Shown here piece by piece: positions 49,021 to 59,122 of a DNA stretch of 61,519 nucleotides. Made by a program: the position numbers and the translations under genes. The notes under the pieces were generated by a model. That model made no database searches. It was not told the origin of the DNA and saw only the letters and a program-made list of their open reading frames with translations. How positions within the stretch are numbered: position 1 is the first letter of the stretch; the number at the start of each line of letters is the position of its first letter. This DNA is from an uncultured Paracoccaceae bacterium (GTDB lineage Bacteria; Pseudomonadota; Alphaproteobacteria; Rhodobacterales; Rhodobacteraceae): contig CALIZF010000045.1 of assembly GCA_938028765.1 (NCBI GenBank), positions 1 to 61,519 on the forward strand, in the 5' to 3' direction.

Positions 49021-49762
49021 AAGCGACAGGGTCCGCACCCTTGTCATCGGGGTGATCCTGTTCAACGCCGTGATCCTGGGGCTTGAAACCTCGAAGACGG
49101 CGATGGCGGCGGCAGGGCCGCTGATCCTGGCGCTCGACCGCCTGTGCCTTGCGATCTTCACGGTCGAGATCGCGCTGAAGCTCTACGCCCGGGGCGCGCG
49201 GTTCTTCCGGTCGGGCTGGAACGTGTTCGATTTCGCCATCGTCGCGGTGTCGCTGATCCCGCAGTCGCAGGGCATGTCGGTGCTGCGGGCGTTGCGGGTG
49301 TTGCGGGTCCTGCGCGTGATCTCGGCCGCCCCGCGGCTTCGGCGGGTGGTTGAGGGGTTCATCACCGCGCTGCCCGGCATGGGGTCGGTGTTCCTCCTGA
49401 TGGGCATCGTCTTCTATATCGGCGCGGTGATGGCGACGAAGCTGTTCTCGGGCACGTTCCCCGAATGGTTCGGCACCATCGGCCGCAGCGCCTATACCCT
49501 CTTCCAGATCATGACGCTGGAATCCTGGTCCATGGGCATCGTGCGGCCGGTGATGGAGGCCCATCCCTATGCCTGGGCCTTCTTCGTCCCCTTCATCATG
49601 GTAACGACCTTTGCCGTGGTGAACCTGCTGGTCGGTCTGATCGTGAATTCGATGCAGGAGGCGCACAACGCCGAGGACGTGGCCAAGACCGACGCCTACC
49701 GCGACGAGGTGCTGGCGCGTCTGGCCGCGATCGAGGCGCGGCTGGCCGAGCGGAAGGATTGA
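48992..49762 (+). CDS. bacterial voltage-gated sodium channel (BacNav)
   Basis: Six-helix ion channel of 256 residues. S4 has arginines at every third position (SVLRALRVLRVLRVISAAPR), the voltage sensor. The pore carries TLFQIMTLESWSMGIVRPV with the selectivity filter TLESWSM, the same as NavAb. S6 and a C-terminal coiled-coil region follow. It should pass Na+ and open on depolarisation. The start lies 29 bases inside the methyltransferase gene; a TTG two codons upstream is possible. Its role is unknown, perhaps motility or pH/ion homeostasis. Confidence 0.92.
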   Translation: MREKIDRWLESDRVRTLVIGVILFNAVILGLETSKTAMAAAGPLILALDRLCLAIFTVEIALKLYARGARFFRSGWNVFDFAIVAVSLIPQSQGMSVLRALRVLRVLRVISAAPRLRRVVEGFITALPGMGSVFLLMGIVFYIGAVMATKLFSGTFPEWFGTIGRSAYTLFQIMTLESWSMGIVRPVMEAHPYAWAFFVPFIMVTTFAVVNLLVGLIVNSMQEAHNAEDVAKTDAYRDEVLARLAAIEARLAERKD

Positions 49763-49812
49763 GGCGCGGGGCGGTTTCGTTTACACTTCTTAAAAAAATC
49801 CGGGCAGGCCTC

Positions 49813-50307
49813 ATGCTGATCGCGCGCGTCATCCTTCTTCTGGCGCTGGCCGTCGGGCTGGCAGCCTGCGGCAGCAAGTTCCGCACCTACGACGGCCCCG
49901 AGGTGACCCGGATCGAGGTGTGGAAGGCGCAGCGCAGCATGACGCTTTTCCATCACGACCAGCCGCTTAAGACCTACCGGATCGCGCTCGGCTTCGCGCC
50001 CGAGGGACACAAGTTCCGGGAAGGCGACGGGCGCACGCCCGAAGGGTGGTACACGATCGATCGGCGGAACCCGAATTCGCAGTTCCATCTGTCGATCGGG
50101 ATCTCCTACCCGAACGCCCGCGACATCGAGGTGGCCCGCGCTGCCGGCGTCAGCCCGGGGGGCGACATCTTCATCCACGGCCGCGCGGGGCAGCATCGCG
50201 GCCGGCCGCGCGACTGGACAGTGGGCTGCATCGCCGTGCGCGACCGCGAGATCGAAGAGATCTATGCGATGGTCCGCGACGGCACGCCGATCCTGATCCG
50301 CCCCTGA
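49813..50307 (+). CDS. L,D-transpeptidase family lipoprotein
   Basis: A 164-residue envelope protein. The signal peptide ends in the lipobox LAVGLAACGSK, so Cys about residue 19 is lipidated. The YkuD-type catalytic domain shows GDGRTPEGWYTIDRRNPNSQ, IFIHGRAGQ and the active-site DWTVGCIAVRDREIEEIY. It would crosslink or edit peptidoglycan, or attach lipoproteins. A hairpin shared with the opposing GST gene covers its stop. Confidence 0.9.
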   Translation: MLIARVILLLALAVGLAACGSKFRTYDGPEVTRIEVWKAQRSMTLFHHDQPLKTYRIALGFAPEGHKFREGDGRTPEGWYTIDRRNPNSQFHLSIGISYPNARDIEVARAAGVSPGGDIFIHGRAGQHRGRPRDWTVGCIAVRDREIEEIYAMVRDGTPILIRP

Positions 50308-50321
50308 GGCGGGCGGATCAG
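50293..50321. terminator. perfect 11-bp hairpin over convergent stops
   Basis: CTGATCCGCCC (50293-50303) pairs exactly with GGGCGGATCAG (50311-50321), with loop CTGAGGC that holds the L,D-transpeptidase stop codon. The right arm contains the stop codon of the GST on the other strand. The genes are only 10 bp apart. A bidirectional terminator is likely, though without T runs. Confidence 0.6.
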
Positions 50322-50905
50322 CGGCGCATCGCGCGCTGGAAGGCCGGTCGGGCGCGCATCCGAGCAAGGTAATCGACCAGTCGGGCCTCGGCGACGGGGA
50401 ACTTCGCCGCGGTGGCCCAGACGAGGCAATGGGTCAGGATGATATCGGGCACCGTCATCGCCGCCCCCATGACGAAGGGGTCGCCCATCCGCGCAACCAG
50501 CGTGCGCTGGCTGCGCTCGAATTCCCATTTCAGCGACTCCTTGATCGCCGAATGGCGCAGCGGCTCGGGCAGGATGAAGCTGTGCCGCGCGGCCATCCAC
50601 AGGGCGGCGTCGAATTCGTCCAGCAGGAACTGGGTCAGCCCGTCCTGCCGGGCGCGGTCGAGCGTGCCTGCAGGATGCGTCAGCGCGCCGTGCCTGTCGG
50701 CAAGGTATTGCAGGATGGCGGTCGAATCGGTGATCGGCACGCCGTCGGCGACCAGCACCGGCACCTTTCCCGATGGGTTCAGCGCCACCACCGACTCCGA
50801 CCGCGGCGGGGCGGCAACGTGATCGAACGGCAGGCCCAGTTCCTCGAGCATCCAGATGACGCGCGCCGCGCGGCTCTGGACGGTGCCGTAGACGGTGTAG
50901 GCCAT
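50318..50905 (-). CDS. glutathione S-transferase
   Basis: A 195-residue two-domain GST. The thioredoxin-like part has YGTVQSRAARVIWMLEELGL, LNPSGKVPVLVADGVPITDS (glutathione-binding Pro and Ser) and AILQYLADRHG. An alpha-helical domain follows. It lies immediately downstream of holA (stop and start adjacent). The role is unknown, probably detoxification. Confidence 0.87.
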   Translation of the reverse strand: MAYTVYGTVQSRAARVIWMLEELGLPFDHVAAPPRSESVVALNPSGKVPVLVADGVPITDSTAILQYLADRHGALTHPAGTLDRARQDGLTQFLLDEFDAALWMAARHSFILPEPLRHSAIKESLKWEFERSQRTLVARMGDPFVMGAAMTVPDIILTHCLVWATAAKFPVAEARLVDYLARMRARPAFQRAMRR

Positions 50906-51913
50906 TCAGCGGTCCTTTCCTGCAAGCCGCGCCACGCGGATCAGCGCGCGTTCCAGCATGGCCATGCTGGGGGCTCGCGTCGCCGAACGCAAGCCGAGGT
51001 CGGTTTCGACAAGGATCGCCAGCGCCGCCTCGATTCGCGCGAGGCCGAGGGCGCGGGCAGCGCGGGCGCGCGCCTCCTGCCGCCGCCAGGGGCCGCCGCG
51101 ACCGGCGCCGGGCCGGCCCGCGGCGAGGGCGTGCAGGTCGCGGAAGTGACGGATCGCGGGGATCACGACGGACACCGCCGTCATTCCCTGCGCCTCGAGC
51201 CGCCGCAGGAGGATCGCCGCGCCGGCTTCGTCGCCTGCCGCAACCCGATCGATCAGGTCGTCCACGGCCGCCTCGACCGACACCGGCGCGACCGCCGCGA
51301 TATCCTCGACCGTGAGGGGCGCGGGGTCGCCCAGCTTCCACAGCGCGAGCTTTTCCAGCGTCTGCCGGAACTCGCCGGGGTCGAGCGCGCGGGCCAGCGC
51401 CGCGATCTCGGCCGCCGCCGGGCCGGCAGGGCGGGGCAGGCCGGCCCGGGCAAGCTCGGCCGCAATCTCGTCCGGGCCGGGCGGGTCGTCCCAGATCGCC
51501 ACCGCGACGCAGCGGGCGTCGGCCTCGAACAGCTTGCGCAGCTTCGACGTCGCCTTGAGGTCGCCCGCGGTTGCCACGATCACCGCATCGCCCGGCCGCC
51601 AGTCGGCCAGCGCCGCTGCCACCGCATCGGCGGCCCCGTCGCCGGCATCCTCGACGAAGGCGACGCGCGGGCCGGGGAAGAACCCCGTCGCCTTCACCGC
51701 ATCGTGCAGCGCCGCGGGATCCCGGCGCAGATCGGCGCCGGTCATGCGCGACAGGCGCATCTCGGCCGCCCCCTGCGGGCCGATCAGGGCGGCCACCGCC
51801 GCCTCGCGTTTCAGCGCGACGCGCATGGCGTCGGCCCCGAAGATCAGAAGGCCCGCCCGGCCCGGATCGGGCGCGGCGAGGTACCGCGCCGCATCCGTTC
51901 CCGCGAGTTTCAC
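50906..51913 (-). CDS. holA: DNA polymerase III delta subunit
   Basis: Clamp-loader subunit of 335 residues that opens the beta clamp. It starts [15 protein letters not shown], with the delta pattern GLLIFGADAMRVALKREAAV, TGFFPGPRVAFVEDAGDG and a C-terminal helical collar. Length and position after lptE and leuS are as in other Rhodobacteraceae. The start overlaps the lptE stop by four bases. Confidence 0.93.
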   Translation of the reverse strand: MKLAGTDAARYLAAPDPGRAGLLIFGADAMRVALKREAAVAALIGPQGAAEMRLSRMTGADLRRDPAALHDAVKATGFFPGPRVAFVEDAGDGAADAVAAALADWRPGDAVIVATAGDLKATSKLRKLFEADARCVAVAIWDDPPGPDEIAAELARAGLPRPAGPAAAEIAALARALDPGEFRQTLEKLALWKLGDPAPLTVEDIAAVAPVSVEAAVDDLIDRVAAGDEAGAAILLRRLEAQGMTAVSVVIPAIRHFRDLHALAAGRPGAGRGGPWRRQEARARAARALGLARIEAALAILVETDLGLRSATRAPSMAMLERALIRVARLAGKDR

Positions 51914-52386
51914 CGAGGCGCCGCCGTGTAGAGGTCGGCCACCACCCGGTCGGCCAGGATCGCCATCAGCCGCCGCCGCGCGTCCGTCTCGGCCGCCTGC
52001 GCGGCGACGGTGGTCGCGGTGGCGAACCAGCCGGTCATCCCCTCGGCCCGGCCCTCGGCCAGCGCGGCCCCGCCCCCTGCGGGTTCCAGCCGCCAGTCGG
52101 CCCGGCCGGTGAGGGTATAGCGGGTGATGGTGCCCGCGGCGGTGATGCCGCCCGGGACGGCATCGGTCGCGATGGTATAGGCCAGGCGATAGCGCGCGGG
52201 ATTCGCGCGCCCCAGCCGGTCCTCGATTCTGGCGACGAACTCGAATTCGTCGCGCAAGGCCGGCGCGTCGGGCAGCACCGAATTCCGCAGCTCGCGGCCC
52301 GCCGATCCCGGCCCCTCGGCCGGCGCGAAGCCGCAGGCGGCAACCGCCGGCAGGGCCGCAAGGACGCCGCGCCTAGACCACCACAT
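51910..52386 (-). CDS. lptE: LPS-assembly lipoprotein LptE
   Basis: A 158-residue outer-membrane lipoprotein that plugs LptD. The signal peptide ends in the lipobox [12 protein letters not shown], after an Arg-rich start. [19 protein letters not shown] near the C-terminus is the LptE-like helix. The start lies 14 bases inside leuS on the same strand, so translation is probably coupled. Sequence is poorly conserved, but position between leuS and holA supports the call. Confidence 0.9.
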   Translation of the reverse strand: MWWSRRGVLAALPAVAACGFAPAEGPGSAGRELRNSVLPDAPALRDEFEFVARIEDRLGRANPARYRLAYTIATDAVPGGITAAGTITRYTLTGRADWRLEPAGGGAALAEGRAEGMTGWFATATTVAAQAAETDARRRLMAILADRVVADLYTAAPR

Positions 52387-54931
52387 TGACGATGCGGCCC
52401 GGCACGACGATCAGCTTCTTCGGCACCGCGCCGTCGAGGAAGCGCCGCACGGTTTCGTCCGCCATGACCGCCGCCTCGATCCCTGCCGCATCCATGTCCT
52501 TCGGCACCGTGACCTCGGCCCGGCGCTTGCCGTTGATCTGGATCGGCAGTGTCACCGCATCGATTGCCAGCAGCGCGGGGTCGGCCGCCGGCCAGGGCGC
52601 GGCGGCGCAGAGGCCTGCGCCCCCCAGCATTGCCCAGACCTCTTCCGCCAGGTGGGGGACGAAGGGCGCCATCAGCTGCGCCATCGTGCGCAGGGCGGCG
52701 CGGCGTTCGTCCGCGCCCGCCTGCGCGCGCTGCAGTGCGTTGGCCAGCGTGTAGAGCGCGGCGATCGCCTTGTTGAAGGCAAACCCCTCGATCCCCGCAG
52801 TCACGTCCGCGATGGCGCGGTGCACGGCGCGGCGCAGGTCGCGGTCCGCCTCGGGCGATCCGGCATCCGTCGCCCCGGCCGCGTCGGCGGCCATGCGCCA
52901 GAGCCGCGCGAGGTGGCGGTGCGCGGCCTCGGCCCCGGCGGCGGTCCATTCCACGTCGCGGTCGGGCGGGCTGTCGGACAGCACGAACCAGCGCGCGGTA
53001 TCGGCTCCGAAGGTTGCGATGATCGCCGCAGGATCGACCACGTTCTTCTTCGACTTCGACATCTTGGCCGAGGGGACGACCTCGACCGGTGCGCCGGTGG
53101 CGCGCAGCCGCGCGCCGCCCTCGGTCCGCTCGACCTCTTCGGGCAGGTGGTAGACGGGCCGGCCCGCAGCATCGCGGGTCAGGTATATCTCGTGCGTCAC
53201 CATGCCCTGCGTGAAGAGCGCCTCGAAAGGCTCGATCGCGCTTTCCGGCAGGTGGCCGGTGCGGGCCATCGCCCGGGCGAAGAACCGGCTGTAGAGGAGG
53301 TGGAGGATCGCGTGTTCGACGCCGCCGATGTACTGGTCAACGTTCATCCAATAGTCGGCTTCGGCCCGGTCCGTGGGCGTGGGCGCGTGGGGCGCGGTGA
53401 AGCGGGCGAAATACCAGGACGAATCGACGAAGGTATCCATCGTGTCCGTCTCGCGCCGCGCCGGTGCGCCGCAGGCCGGGCAGGCGACGTGCTTCCACGT
53501 CGGGTGGCGGTCGAGCGGGTTGCCCGGCCGGTCGAAGGTGACGTCGCGCGGCAGCAGCACCGGCAGGTCGGCCTCGGGCACCGGCACGATGCCGCAGGCG
53601 TCGCAGTGCACGACCGGGATCGGGCAGCCCCAGTAGCGCTGGCGCGACAGAAGCCAGTCGCGCAGGCGGTAGCGGGTGACGCCGGCGCCCCAGCCCTCGG
53701 CCTCGGCCTGCGCGATGGCGGCGTCGATGGCAGCCTGCGCGGTGGCGACCTCGGCCCAGCCGTAGGGTTTCAGCCAGCGCACCGGCTGGTCCTTCGGCGG
53801 CGCGAAGGCTTCGGTCCCCACCGGCGCGCCGCCGTCGAGGGCGACGAAGGTATCGATCACCGGCAGACCGTATTTCCGGGCGAAATCAAGGTCGCGCTGG
53901 TCGTGCGCGGGGCAGCCGAAGATCGCGCCCGTGCCGTAATCCATCAGCACGAAGTTTGCGATCCACACCGGCAGTTCCCACGCGGGATCGAGCGGATGGC
54001 GCACGCGGATGCCGGTATCGAGACCGCGCTTCTCGGCCGTTTCGATCGCCTCTTCGCTGGTGCCGGTGCGGCGGCATTCGGCGTTGAAGGCGGCCACGCC
54101 AGGGTCGGACTCCAGCGCGCGGGCCAGCGGATGGTCGGGGCTGATGGCCAGAAACGACGCGCCCAGCAGGGTGTCGGGGCGGGTCGTGTAGACCTCGATC
54201 CGGTCGTGGCCGTCCGGCGCATTCACCGTCGCGAAGGCAAACTGCAAGCCCCGCGAGCGGCCGATCCAGTTGGCCTGCATCAGGCGCACCTTCTCGGGCC
54301 AGCCCTTCAGCCCGTCGATGGCGTCCAGAAGCTCGCCCGCGAAGTCGCTGATGCGGAAGAACCATTGCGTCAGGTCGCGCCGCTCGACCGGCGCGCCGGA
54401 CCGCCAGCCCTTGCCTTCGATCACCTGTTCGTTGGCCAGCACCGTCTGGTCCACCGGATCCCAGTTGACCTGCGCCGACCGGCGCGTGACCAGCCCCGCC
54501 TTGAGGAAGTCGAGGAACAGCCGCTGCTGCTGGTGCACATAGGCGTCATCGCAGGTGGCGAACTCGCGGCTCCAGTCCAGCGACAGGCCGAGCGTCAGCA
54601 TCTGCGCCTTCATCGCGGCGATGTTGTCATAGGTCCAGTCGCGGGGATGCCCGCCCCGTTCCATTGCCGCGTTCTCGGCCGGCAGGCCGAAGGCATCCCA
54701 CCCCATCGGGTGCAACACGGCAAACCCGCAGCTGGCCTTGTAGCGCGCGATCACGTCGCCCATCGTGTAATTGCGCACATGGCCCATGTGGATGCGCCCC
54801 GAGGGGTAGGGGAACATCTCGAGCACGTAATACTTGCGCCGCCCCGGATCGGATCTGGCGGCGAAAAGACCCGCCGCCGCCCATGCGGCCTGCCACTTGG
54901 GTTCGATCTCGGCGGGGGCGTAGCGCGGCAT
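52373..54931 (-). CDS. leuS: leucyl-tRNA synthetase
   Basis: Class I aminoacyl-tRNA synthetase of 852 residues, normal length. The HIGH motif is [20 protein letters not shown] and the KMSKS motif is [15 protein letters not shown]. The editing domain (CP1) has the threonine-rich [15 protein letters not shown] and the late Asp region. Zn-type Cys pairs occur in [10 protein letters not shown] and [12 protein letters not shown] stop. First gene of the leuS-lptE-holA unit. Confidence 0.97.
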   Translation of the reverse strand: MPRYAPAEIEPKWQAAWAAAGLFAARSDPGRRKYYVLEMFPYPSGRIHMGHVRNYTMGDVIARYKASCGFAVLHPMGWDAFGLPAENAAMERGGHPRDWTYDNIAAMKAQMLTLGLSLDWSREFATCDDAYVHQQQRLFLDFLKAGLVTRRSAQVNWDPVDQTVLANEQVIEGKGWRSGAPVERRDLTQWFFRISDFAGELLDAIDGLKGWPEKVRLMQANWIGRSRGLQFAFATVNAPDGHDRIEVYTTRPDTLLGASFLAISPDHPLARALESDPGVAAFNAECRRTGTSEEAIETAEKRGLDTGIRVRHPLDPAWELPVWIANFVLMDYGTGAIFGCPAHDQRDLDFARKYGLPVIDTFVALDGGAPVGTEAFAPPKDQPVRWLKPYGWAEVATAQAAIDAAIAQAEAEGWGAGVTRYRLRDWLLSRQRYWGCPIPVVHCDACGIVPVPEADLPVLLPRDVTFDRPGNPLDRHPTWKHVACPACGAPARRETDTMDTFVDSSWYFARFTAPHAPTPTDRAEADYWMNVDQYIGGVEHAILHLLYSRFFARAMARTGHLPESAIEPFEALFTQGMVTHEIYLTRDAAGRPVYHLPEEVERTEGGARLRATGAPVEVVPSAKMSKSKKNVVDPAAIIATFGADTARWFVLSDSPPDRDVEWTAAGAEAAHRHLARLWRMAADAAGATDAGSPEADRDLRRAVHRAIADVTAGIEGFAFNKAIAALYTLANALQRAQAGADERRAALRTMAQLMAPFVPHLAEEVWAMLGGAGLCAAAPWPAADPALLAIDAVTLPIQINGKRRAEVTVPKDMDAAGIEAAVMADETVRRFLDGAVPKKLIVVPGRIVNVVV

Positions 54932-55015
54932 GGCGTGTTTCCGGGTCGTCTGGTGCGCCCGCGTCCTAGCCTGCGCGACGCCCGTGGTCCAGTGCGCGCC
55001 GATGCGGCGGGCGGC

Positions 55016-55573
55016 TTAGAACCGACCGGCCTCCACCCGCAGCTGGCGGGCGCGGGTCAGGATGGCGTCCTCGATTTGGCGCAGCACCTCGGGGCTGACC
55101 GCACCGCCGCCGCGCACCTGCATCGACAGCTTGAGCGACCGGGCGTCCAGCGCGGGATCGGTGATCAGGACGGTGGCGCGATAGGCCCGGCCGCCGCCAG
55201 GCGGCGTGCCATAGCCTGTGGCGATGACGCCGGTGAAGGGATCGACCGTCTCGGGCGGCAGGAAACCCAGAACCTCGAGCGAAGCCGTCCAGAGGTAACG
55301 GTTGACCCGCACCCCTACCTCCTGGTCGCCACGGCGGAACAGATCCCAGATCGTCTCGCGCGGGGCGCTGTCGGGCACGCCGCGGCGGCGGCGTTCGTCC
55401 AGCTCGCGCGGGTCCATCAGGGCACGGTTCTCGATCGCGCGCTGCTCGTCGGCGCTCATCGCCGGGGCATTGCGCGATCCGAAGATGTTGCCGCTGCCGA
55501 TCCGGCCGCAGGCGGCGACGGATGCCAGGACAAGGCCCATGACCACCAGTCGCCCGAGGCTGTGCCGCGTCAT
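55016..55573 (-). CDS. DUF3576 lipoprotein
   Basis: A 185-residue lipoprotein. The signal peptide ends VLASVAACGRIGSG, giving the lipidated Cys. The mature part has ETIWDLFRRGDQEVGVRVNR and PPETVDPFTGVIATGYGTPP, which are DUF3576 features conserved next to leuS in Rhodobacteraceae. The ATG at 55573 is preferred to an upstream in-frame start because it places the signal peptide at the N-terminus. Function unknown. Confidence 0.88.
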   Translation of the reverse strand: MTRHSLGRLVVMGLVLASVAACGRIGSGNIFGSRNAPAMSADEQRAIENRALMDPRELDERRRRGVPDSAPRETIWDLFRRGDQEVGVRVNRYLWTASLEVLGFLPPETVDPFTGVIATGYGTPPGGGRAYRATVLITDPALDARSLKLSMQVRGGGAVSPEVLRQIEDAILTRARQLRVEAGRF

Positions 55574-55838
55574 CCGTCCGTTCCTGCCGTCGCCCAATGC
55601 GCTTTCCGGCCTGTCTAGCCGCAGCATCCGGTGCGAACAAGGCTTTTCCCCGGCGCGGCCGGACGGGCGGAAGGGGCGGGGCCAAGTCTACTGTGGCTTC
55701 GCTGCACCATGCGAGAGCCGTCGGGGCCGCCCGTCGAACGGGCAGATTGCAAATGCCGGTCTGCGGCGCGACATAGGCCTCATCCCCAATCTGGATTCCC
55801 TGGGTTGGGCGGCACCTTGATCGACAACGAGGGAAACG

Positions 55839-56813
55839 ATGAAAAAGGTTCTCCTTGCTTCCAGCGCCCTGGCCCTTTCGGCCGGCGTGGCCGCTGCGGA
55901 AGTCAAGTTCGGCGGCGACGCCCGGATGGGTCTGCAGTACAACTCGGCGAACGCGATCACGACGACGATCGAAAAGCGCTTCACGCTGAACATCGACGGC
56001 TCGACCACGACCGACGGCGGCGTCAAGCTCGGCGCCCGCGTCCGGATCCGTTCGGATGAGAACTCCGGCTCGAACAGCAACGGCGCGCGCGTCTTCGCGT
56101 CGTACGCCGGCCTGACCGTCGCTGCCGGCAACATCCTCGGCGCGATCGAATCGATGCCGAACCTCTACGGCCCGGTGACGCCGCTGCAGATGACCGGCAA
56201 CGGGTTCCACTCGATGGTCGTGAACGTCGACCGCGGTGCGCTCGGCACCGACTACTTCGCCTGGGATGCTTACTCGTCGCGCGGCAACGCCGGCACCGCG
56301 TCGGGCGACGGTATCGAACTGCTCTACTCGAACGGCCCGATCGCCCTGCACATGTCGTACTCGGCCGACTCGCTCCGCGGCGTCGGCGGCGGCGGCAACG
56401 TCCGCACCGCGATCTACGGTGCCTACACCTTCGCGGGCTGGACCTTCGCGATCGGCTACCAGGACTCGAACGTGGTCACTGTCTTCGGTCCGAACTCGGA
56501 AGACAAGCTGATCGGGACGATCTCGGGCAAAGTCGGCATGTTCGACCTCGGCCTCGGCTACGCCCAGAACGGCACCGGCGCCAACCAGATCAACAAGGTT
56601 GCGCTGAACGCGGGCGTGGATCTGGCCAACGGCCTGCGCCTGACCGCGCATGTCGCCAACCAGTCGACCTCGGGCGGCCCGGTGACCAACCCGACCACCT
56701 TCGGTATCGGCGCCCGCTATGGCCTCGGCGGCGGTGCGTTCCTGTCGGGCGGCATCCAGACGACCGAGCGCGGCGCGACCCGCGGCGACCTCGGCGTGTC
56801 GTTCAACTTCTGA
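55839..56813 (+). CDS. outer-membrane porin, Rhodobacter type
   Basis: A 324-residue porin. The signal peptide is MKKVLLASSALALSAGVAAA. The mature protein is a run of amphipathic beta strands with many Gly/Asn loops and ends in Phe (GVSFNF), the signature recognised by the Bam machinery. Such porins form 16-strand trimers for small solutes. Codon choice is more biased than in its neighbours (uniform TCG, GGC, AAC), as expected for high expression. GAGGGAA precedes the ATG and a strong terminator follows. Confidence 0.95.
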   Translation: MKKVLLASSALALSAGVAAAEVKFGGDARMGLQYNSANAITTTIEKRFTLNIDGSTTTDGGVKLGARVRIRSDENSGSNSNGARVFASYAGLTVAAGNILGAIESMPNLYGPVTPLQMTGNGFHSMVVNVDRGALGTDYFAWDAYSSRGNAGTASGDGIELLYSNGPIALHMSYSADSLRGVGGGGNVRTAIYGAYTFAGWTFAIGYQDSNVVTVFGPNSEDKLIGTISGKVGMFDLGLGYAQNGTGANQINKVALNAGVDLANGLRLTAHVANQSTSGGPVTNPTTFGIGARYGLGGGAFLSGGIQTTERGATRGDLGVSFNF

Positions 56814-56836
56814 TCCAGACGGATCGGCAAGTCGGG

Positions 56837-56860
56837 CGGGGCGGGCGAAAGCCCGCCCCG
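56837..56860 (+). terminator. porin intrinsic terminator
   Basis: Perfect 10-bp stem CGGGGCGGGC (56837-56846) and GCCCGCCCCG (56851-56860) with GAAA tetraloop, followed by TTCCGTTT. It begins 24 bp after the porin stop and is the clearest terminator in the window. Confidence 0.8.
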
Positions 56861-56882
56861 TTCCGTTTCGGGGACGCACGCG

Positions 56883-57539
56883 ATGGGACTGTCGGACATC
56901 ACCGCCCGCCTGCGCGCGGCCGAGGCTGCGGCCGGCCGGCCCGCCGGGTCGGTTGCGCTGATCGCGGTGTCGAAGCTGCAGCCGCCCGACCGGGTCGAGG
57001 CGGTTCTGGCCGCCGGCCACCGCACCTTCGGCGAAAACTACGTGCAGGAGGCCGCTGGCAAATGGCCCGCGTGGCGTTCCCGTTTTCCGGGCGTCGCGCT
57101 GCACATGATCGGCCCCCTGCAGACCAACAAGGCCAAGGCCGCGCTCGACCTCTTCGACGCGATCCACACGCTCGACCGGCCCAGCCTTGCGCAGCGGCTG
57201 GCCACGCTCGCCCAGGCCCGCGGCGCCTGCCCCGCGCTCTTCGTGCAGGTCAACACCGGGGCCGAGCCGCAAAAGGCAGGCGTCCTGCCGGACGAGGCCG
57301 ACGCCTTCATCGCCGCCGCGACGCGCCTCGATCTGCCGGTGACGGGCGCCATGTGCATCCCGCCCGACGGCGAAGACCCCGCGCCGCACTTCCGCCTGTT
57401 GGCCGCGATCGCCGCCCGCAACGGCCTGCCGCACCTGTCGATGGGGATGAGCGCGGATTTCGAGACCGCCGTGGCGCTTGGCGCCACGCATGTCCGCGTT
57501 GGTTCGGCGATCTTCGGCGACCGGCCGGCGCGCGCCTGA
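56883..57539 (+). CDS. YggS family PLP homeostasis protein
   Basis: A 218-residue alanine-racemase-like barrel. The PLP Lys is in LIAVSKLQPPDRVEAVL, with FGENYVQEA, HMIGPLQTNKAKAAL and LSMGMSADFETAVALGATHVRVGSAIFG at the phosphate site. These proteins bind PLP and buffer its level; they have no known catalytic activity. It follows the porin terminator and probably has its own promoter. Confidence 0.95.
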   Translation: MGLSDITARLRAAEAAAGRPAGSVALIAVSKLQPPDRVEAVLAAGHRTFGENYVQEAAGKWPAWRSRFPGVALHMIGPLQTNKAKAALDLFDAIHTLDRPSLAQRLATLAQARGACPALFVQVNTGAEPQKAGVLPDEADAFIAAATRLDLPVTGAMCIPPDGEDPAPHFRLLAAIAARNGLPHLSMGMSADFETAVALGATHVRVGSAIFGDRPARA

Positions 57540-57613
57540 CCGCCCGCGAAACCGTGCTTTGCGGCGCGGTCCGGCCTGTGGCAGCCTTCCGGCGCCCATG
57601 CAGGAGGTGCCCG

Positions 57614-58600
57614 ATGTTCCCGCTCGACCGGATGCTGTCGCGTTTCGTGCAGACCGGGCAACTGACGGTGATCGACGCGGCTGGCCGGCGGCATGTCTTC
57701 GCCGGCACGGGCGATACGGCGCTGGACGGCGAGCGGGTGAAGCCCGTCACCATCCGCCTGCACGACGCGAAGCTCTACTGGCAGATCGTCCTGAACCCCG
57801 AGCTGCACATGGGCGAGGCCTACATGGACGGGCGCGTAACCATGGAGGACGGCAGCACGATCCGCGATTTCCTGACGCTGTTCTCGGCCAACCGCTATTC
57901 GCTGGGCAAGCTGCCGGTGCAGAAGGCCGCCTACCGGATCAAGTTCCTCATGCGGAAGTGGCAGCAATCGAACCGCCTGGGGGAGGCGCGGCGAAACGTG
58001 GCGCACCACTACGACATCGGAAATGAATTCTACAAGCTGTTTCTGGACCGCAACCTTCTGTATTCGTGCGCCTATTTTCGCGATCCCGGGGAAACGCTCG
58101 AGGACGCGCAGCGAAACAAGCTGCGCCTGCTGGCATCCAAGCTGGTGCTGCGGCCGGGCCTGCGCGTTCTGGACATCGGCTGCGGCTGGGGGGATCTGGC
58201 TCTCTACCTTGCGCAGCTCGAAGACGTTCATGTGACGGGTGTTACGCTGTCGTCCGAACAGCAGGCGCACGCGACGGCGCGGGCCGCCGCCCTCGGCCTG
58301 TCCGACCGGGTCGAGTTCCGCCTGCAAGACTACCGGAAGGTCGCCGACCGGTTCGACCGCATCGTGTCGGTCGGCATGTTCGAGCATGTGGGGGTGCACC
58401 ATTACGACGAGTTCTTCAGGAAGCTCAACGCCCTGATGCCCGACGACGGAATCGCGCTGATCCATTCAATCGGCAAGATGTCGCCCCCCGGGACCGCCAG
58501 CCCGTGGTACCGGAAATACATCTTCCCCGGGGCCTATTCCCCCGCCCTGTCGAGAGTGTCCGGCCTTCTGTGTATCTGTGATCTGGTCCATGCTTCCTGA
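57614..58600 (+). pseudogene. cyclopropane-fatty-acyl-phospholipid synthase, interrupted
   Basis: The first 312 codons or so encode a Cfa-type SAM methyltransferase: AHHYDIGNEFYKLFLDRNLL, the SAM site VLDIGCGWGDLALYLAQ, and SVGMFEHVGVHHYDEFF, then IHSIGKMSPPGTASPWYRKY and IFPGAYSPALS. At 58552 an IS256-family element is inserted; the frame then runs into the IS and stops at 58600. The missing C-terminal part, which in E. coli Cfa includes bicarbonate-site residues, lies beyond the window. CAGGAGG precedes the start. The enzyme, which methylates membrane-lipid double bonds, is probably inactive in this strain. Confidence 0.85.
58544..58551. repeat. IS256 target-site duplication (left copy)
   Basis: GCCCTGTC lies directly before the left inverted repeat of the IS. 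The last four visible bases of the window, GCCC (61516-61519), directly follow the right inverted repeat and equal its first half. An 8-bp duplication is the usual length for IS256-family insertion. The second half of the right copy is outside the window. Confidence 0.75.
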
Positions 58601-59122
58601 GAGGAGCAAGGACGATGACGATTTCGAACGCGTTGTTGGACGAACTGCTGAAGGGCTGCAAGCGGCCTGACGATCTGCTTGGCGAGGCCGGGCTGATGAA
58701 GGAACTGAAGGTCCGGCTGATGGAGCGGATGCTCGGGGCGGAACTGACCGCGCATCTGGGCTATGAAGCTGGCGCAGAGCCGCCAGCCGAACAGACCAAC
58801 CGCCGGAACGGGGTTGCGACGAAGCGGGTGAAAGGCTCGGATGGCGTGGTGCCGTTGGCGGTGCCGCGCGACCGGGACGGCAGCTTTGAGCCTGAGCTGG
58901 TGAAGAAAGGCCAGACCCGGATCGACGGCGTCGATGACAAGATTATCGGTCTTTACGCCGCCGGTTTGTCGGTCCGCGACATCCAGGCCCATCTGGAAGA
59001 GCTTTATGGTCTGCGGGTATCTCCGGACCTGATCAGCCGCGTGACCGATGCTGTGCTCGATGAGGTCCGCGAATGGCAGCACCGGGCGCTGGATCGGATG
59101 TATCCCATTGTAATCTTTGACG

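Noticed and set aside
55745..55775. Possible porin promoter (TTGCAA and CATAGG)
   Set aside because: Spacing is about 19 bp and the -10 is poor, so I do not list it as a feature.
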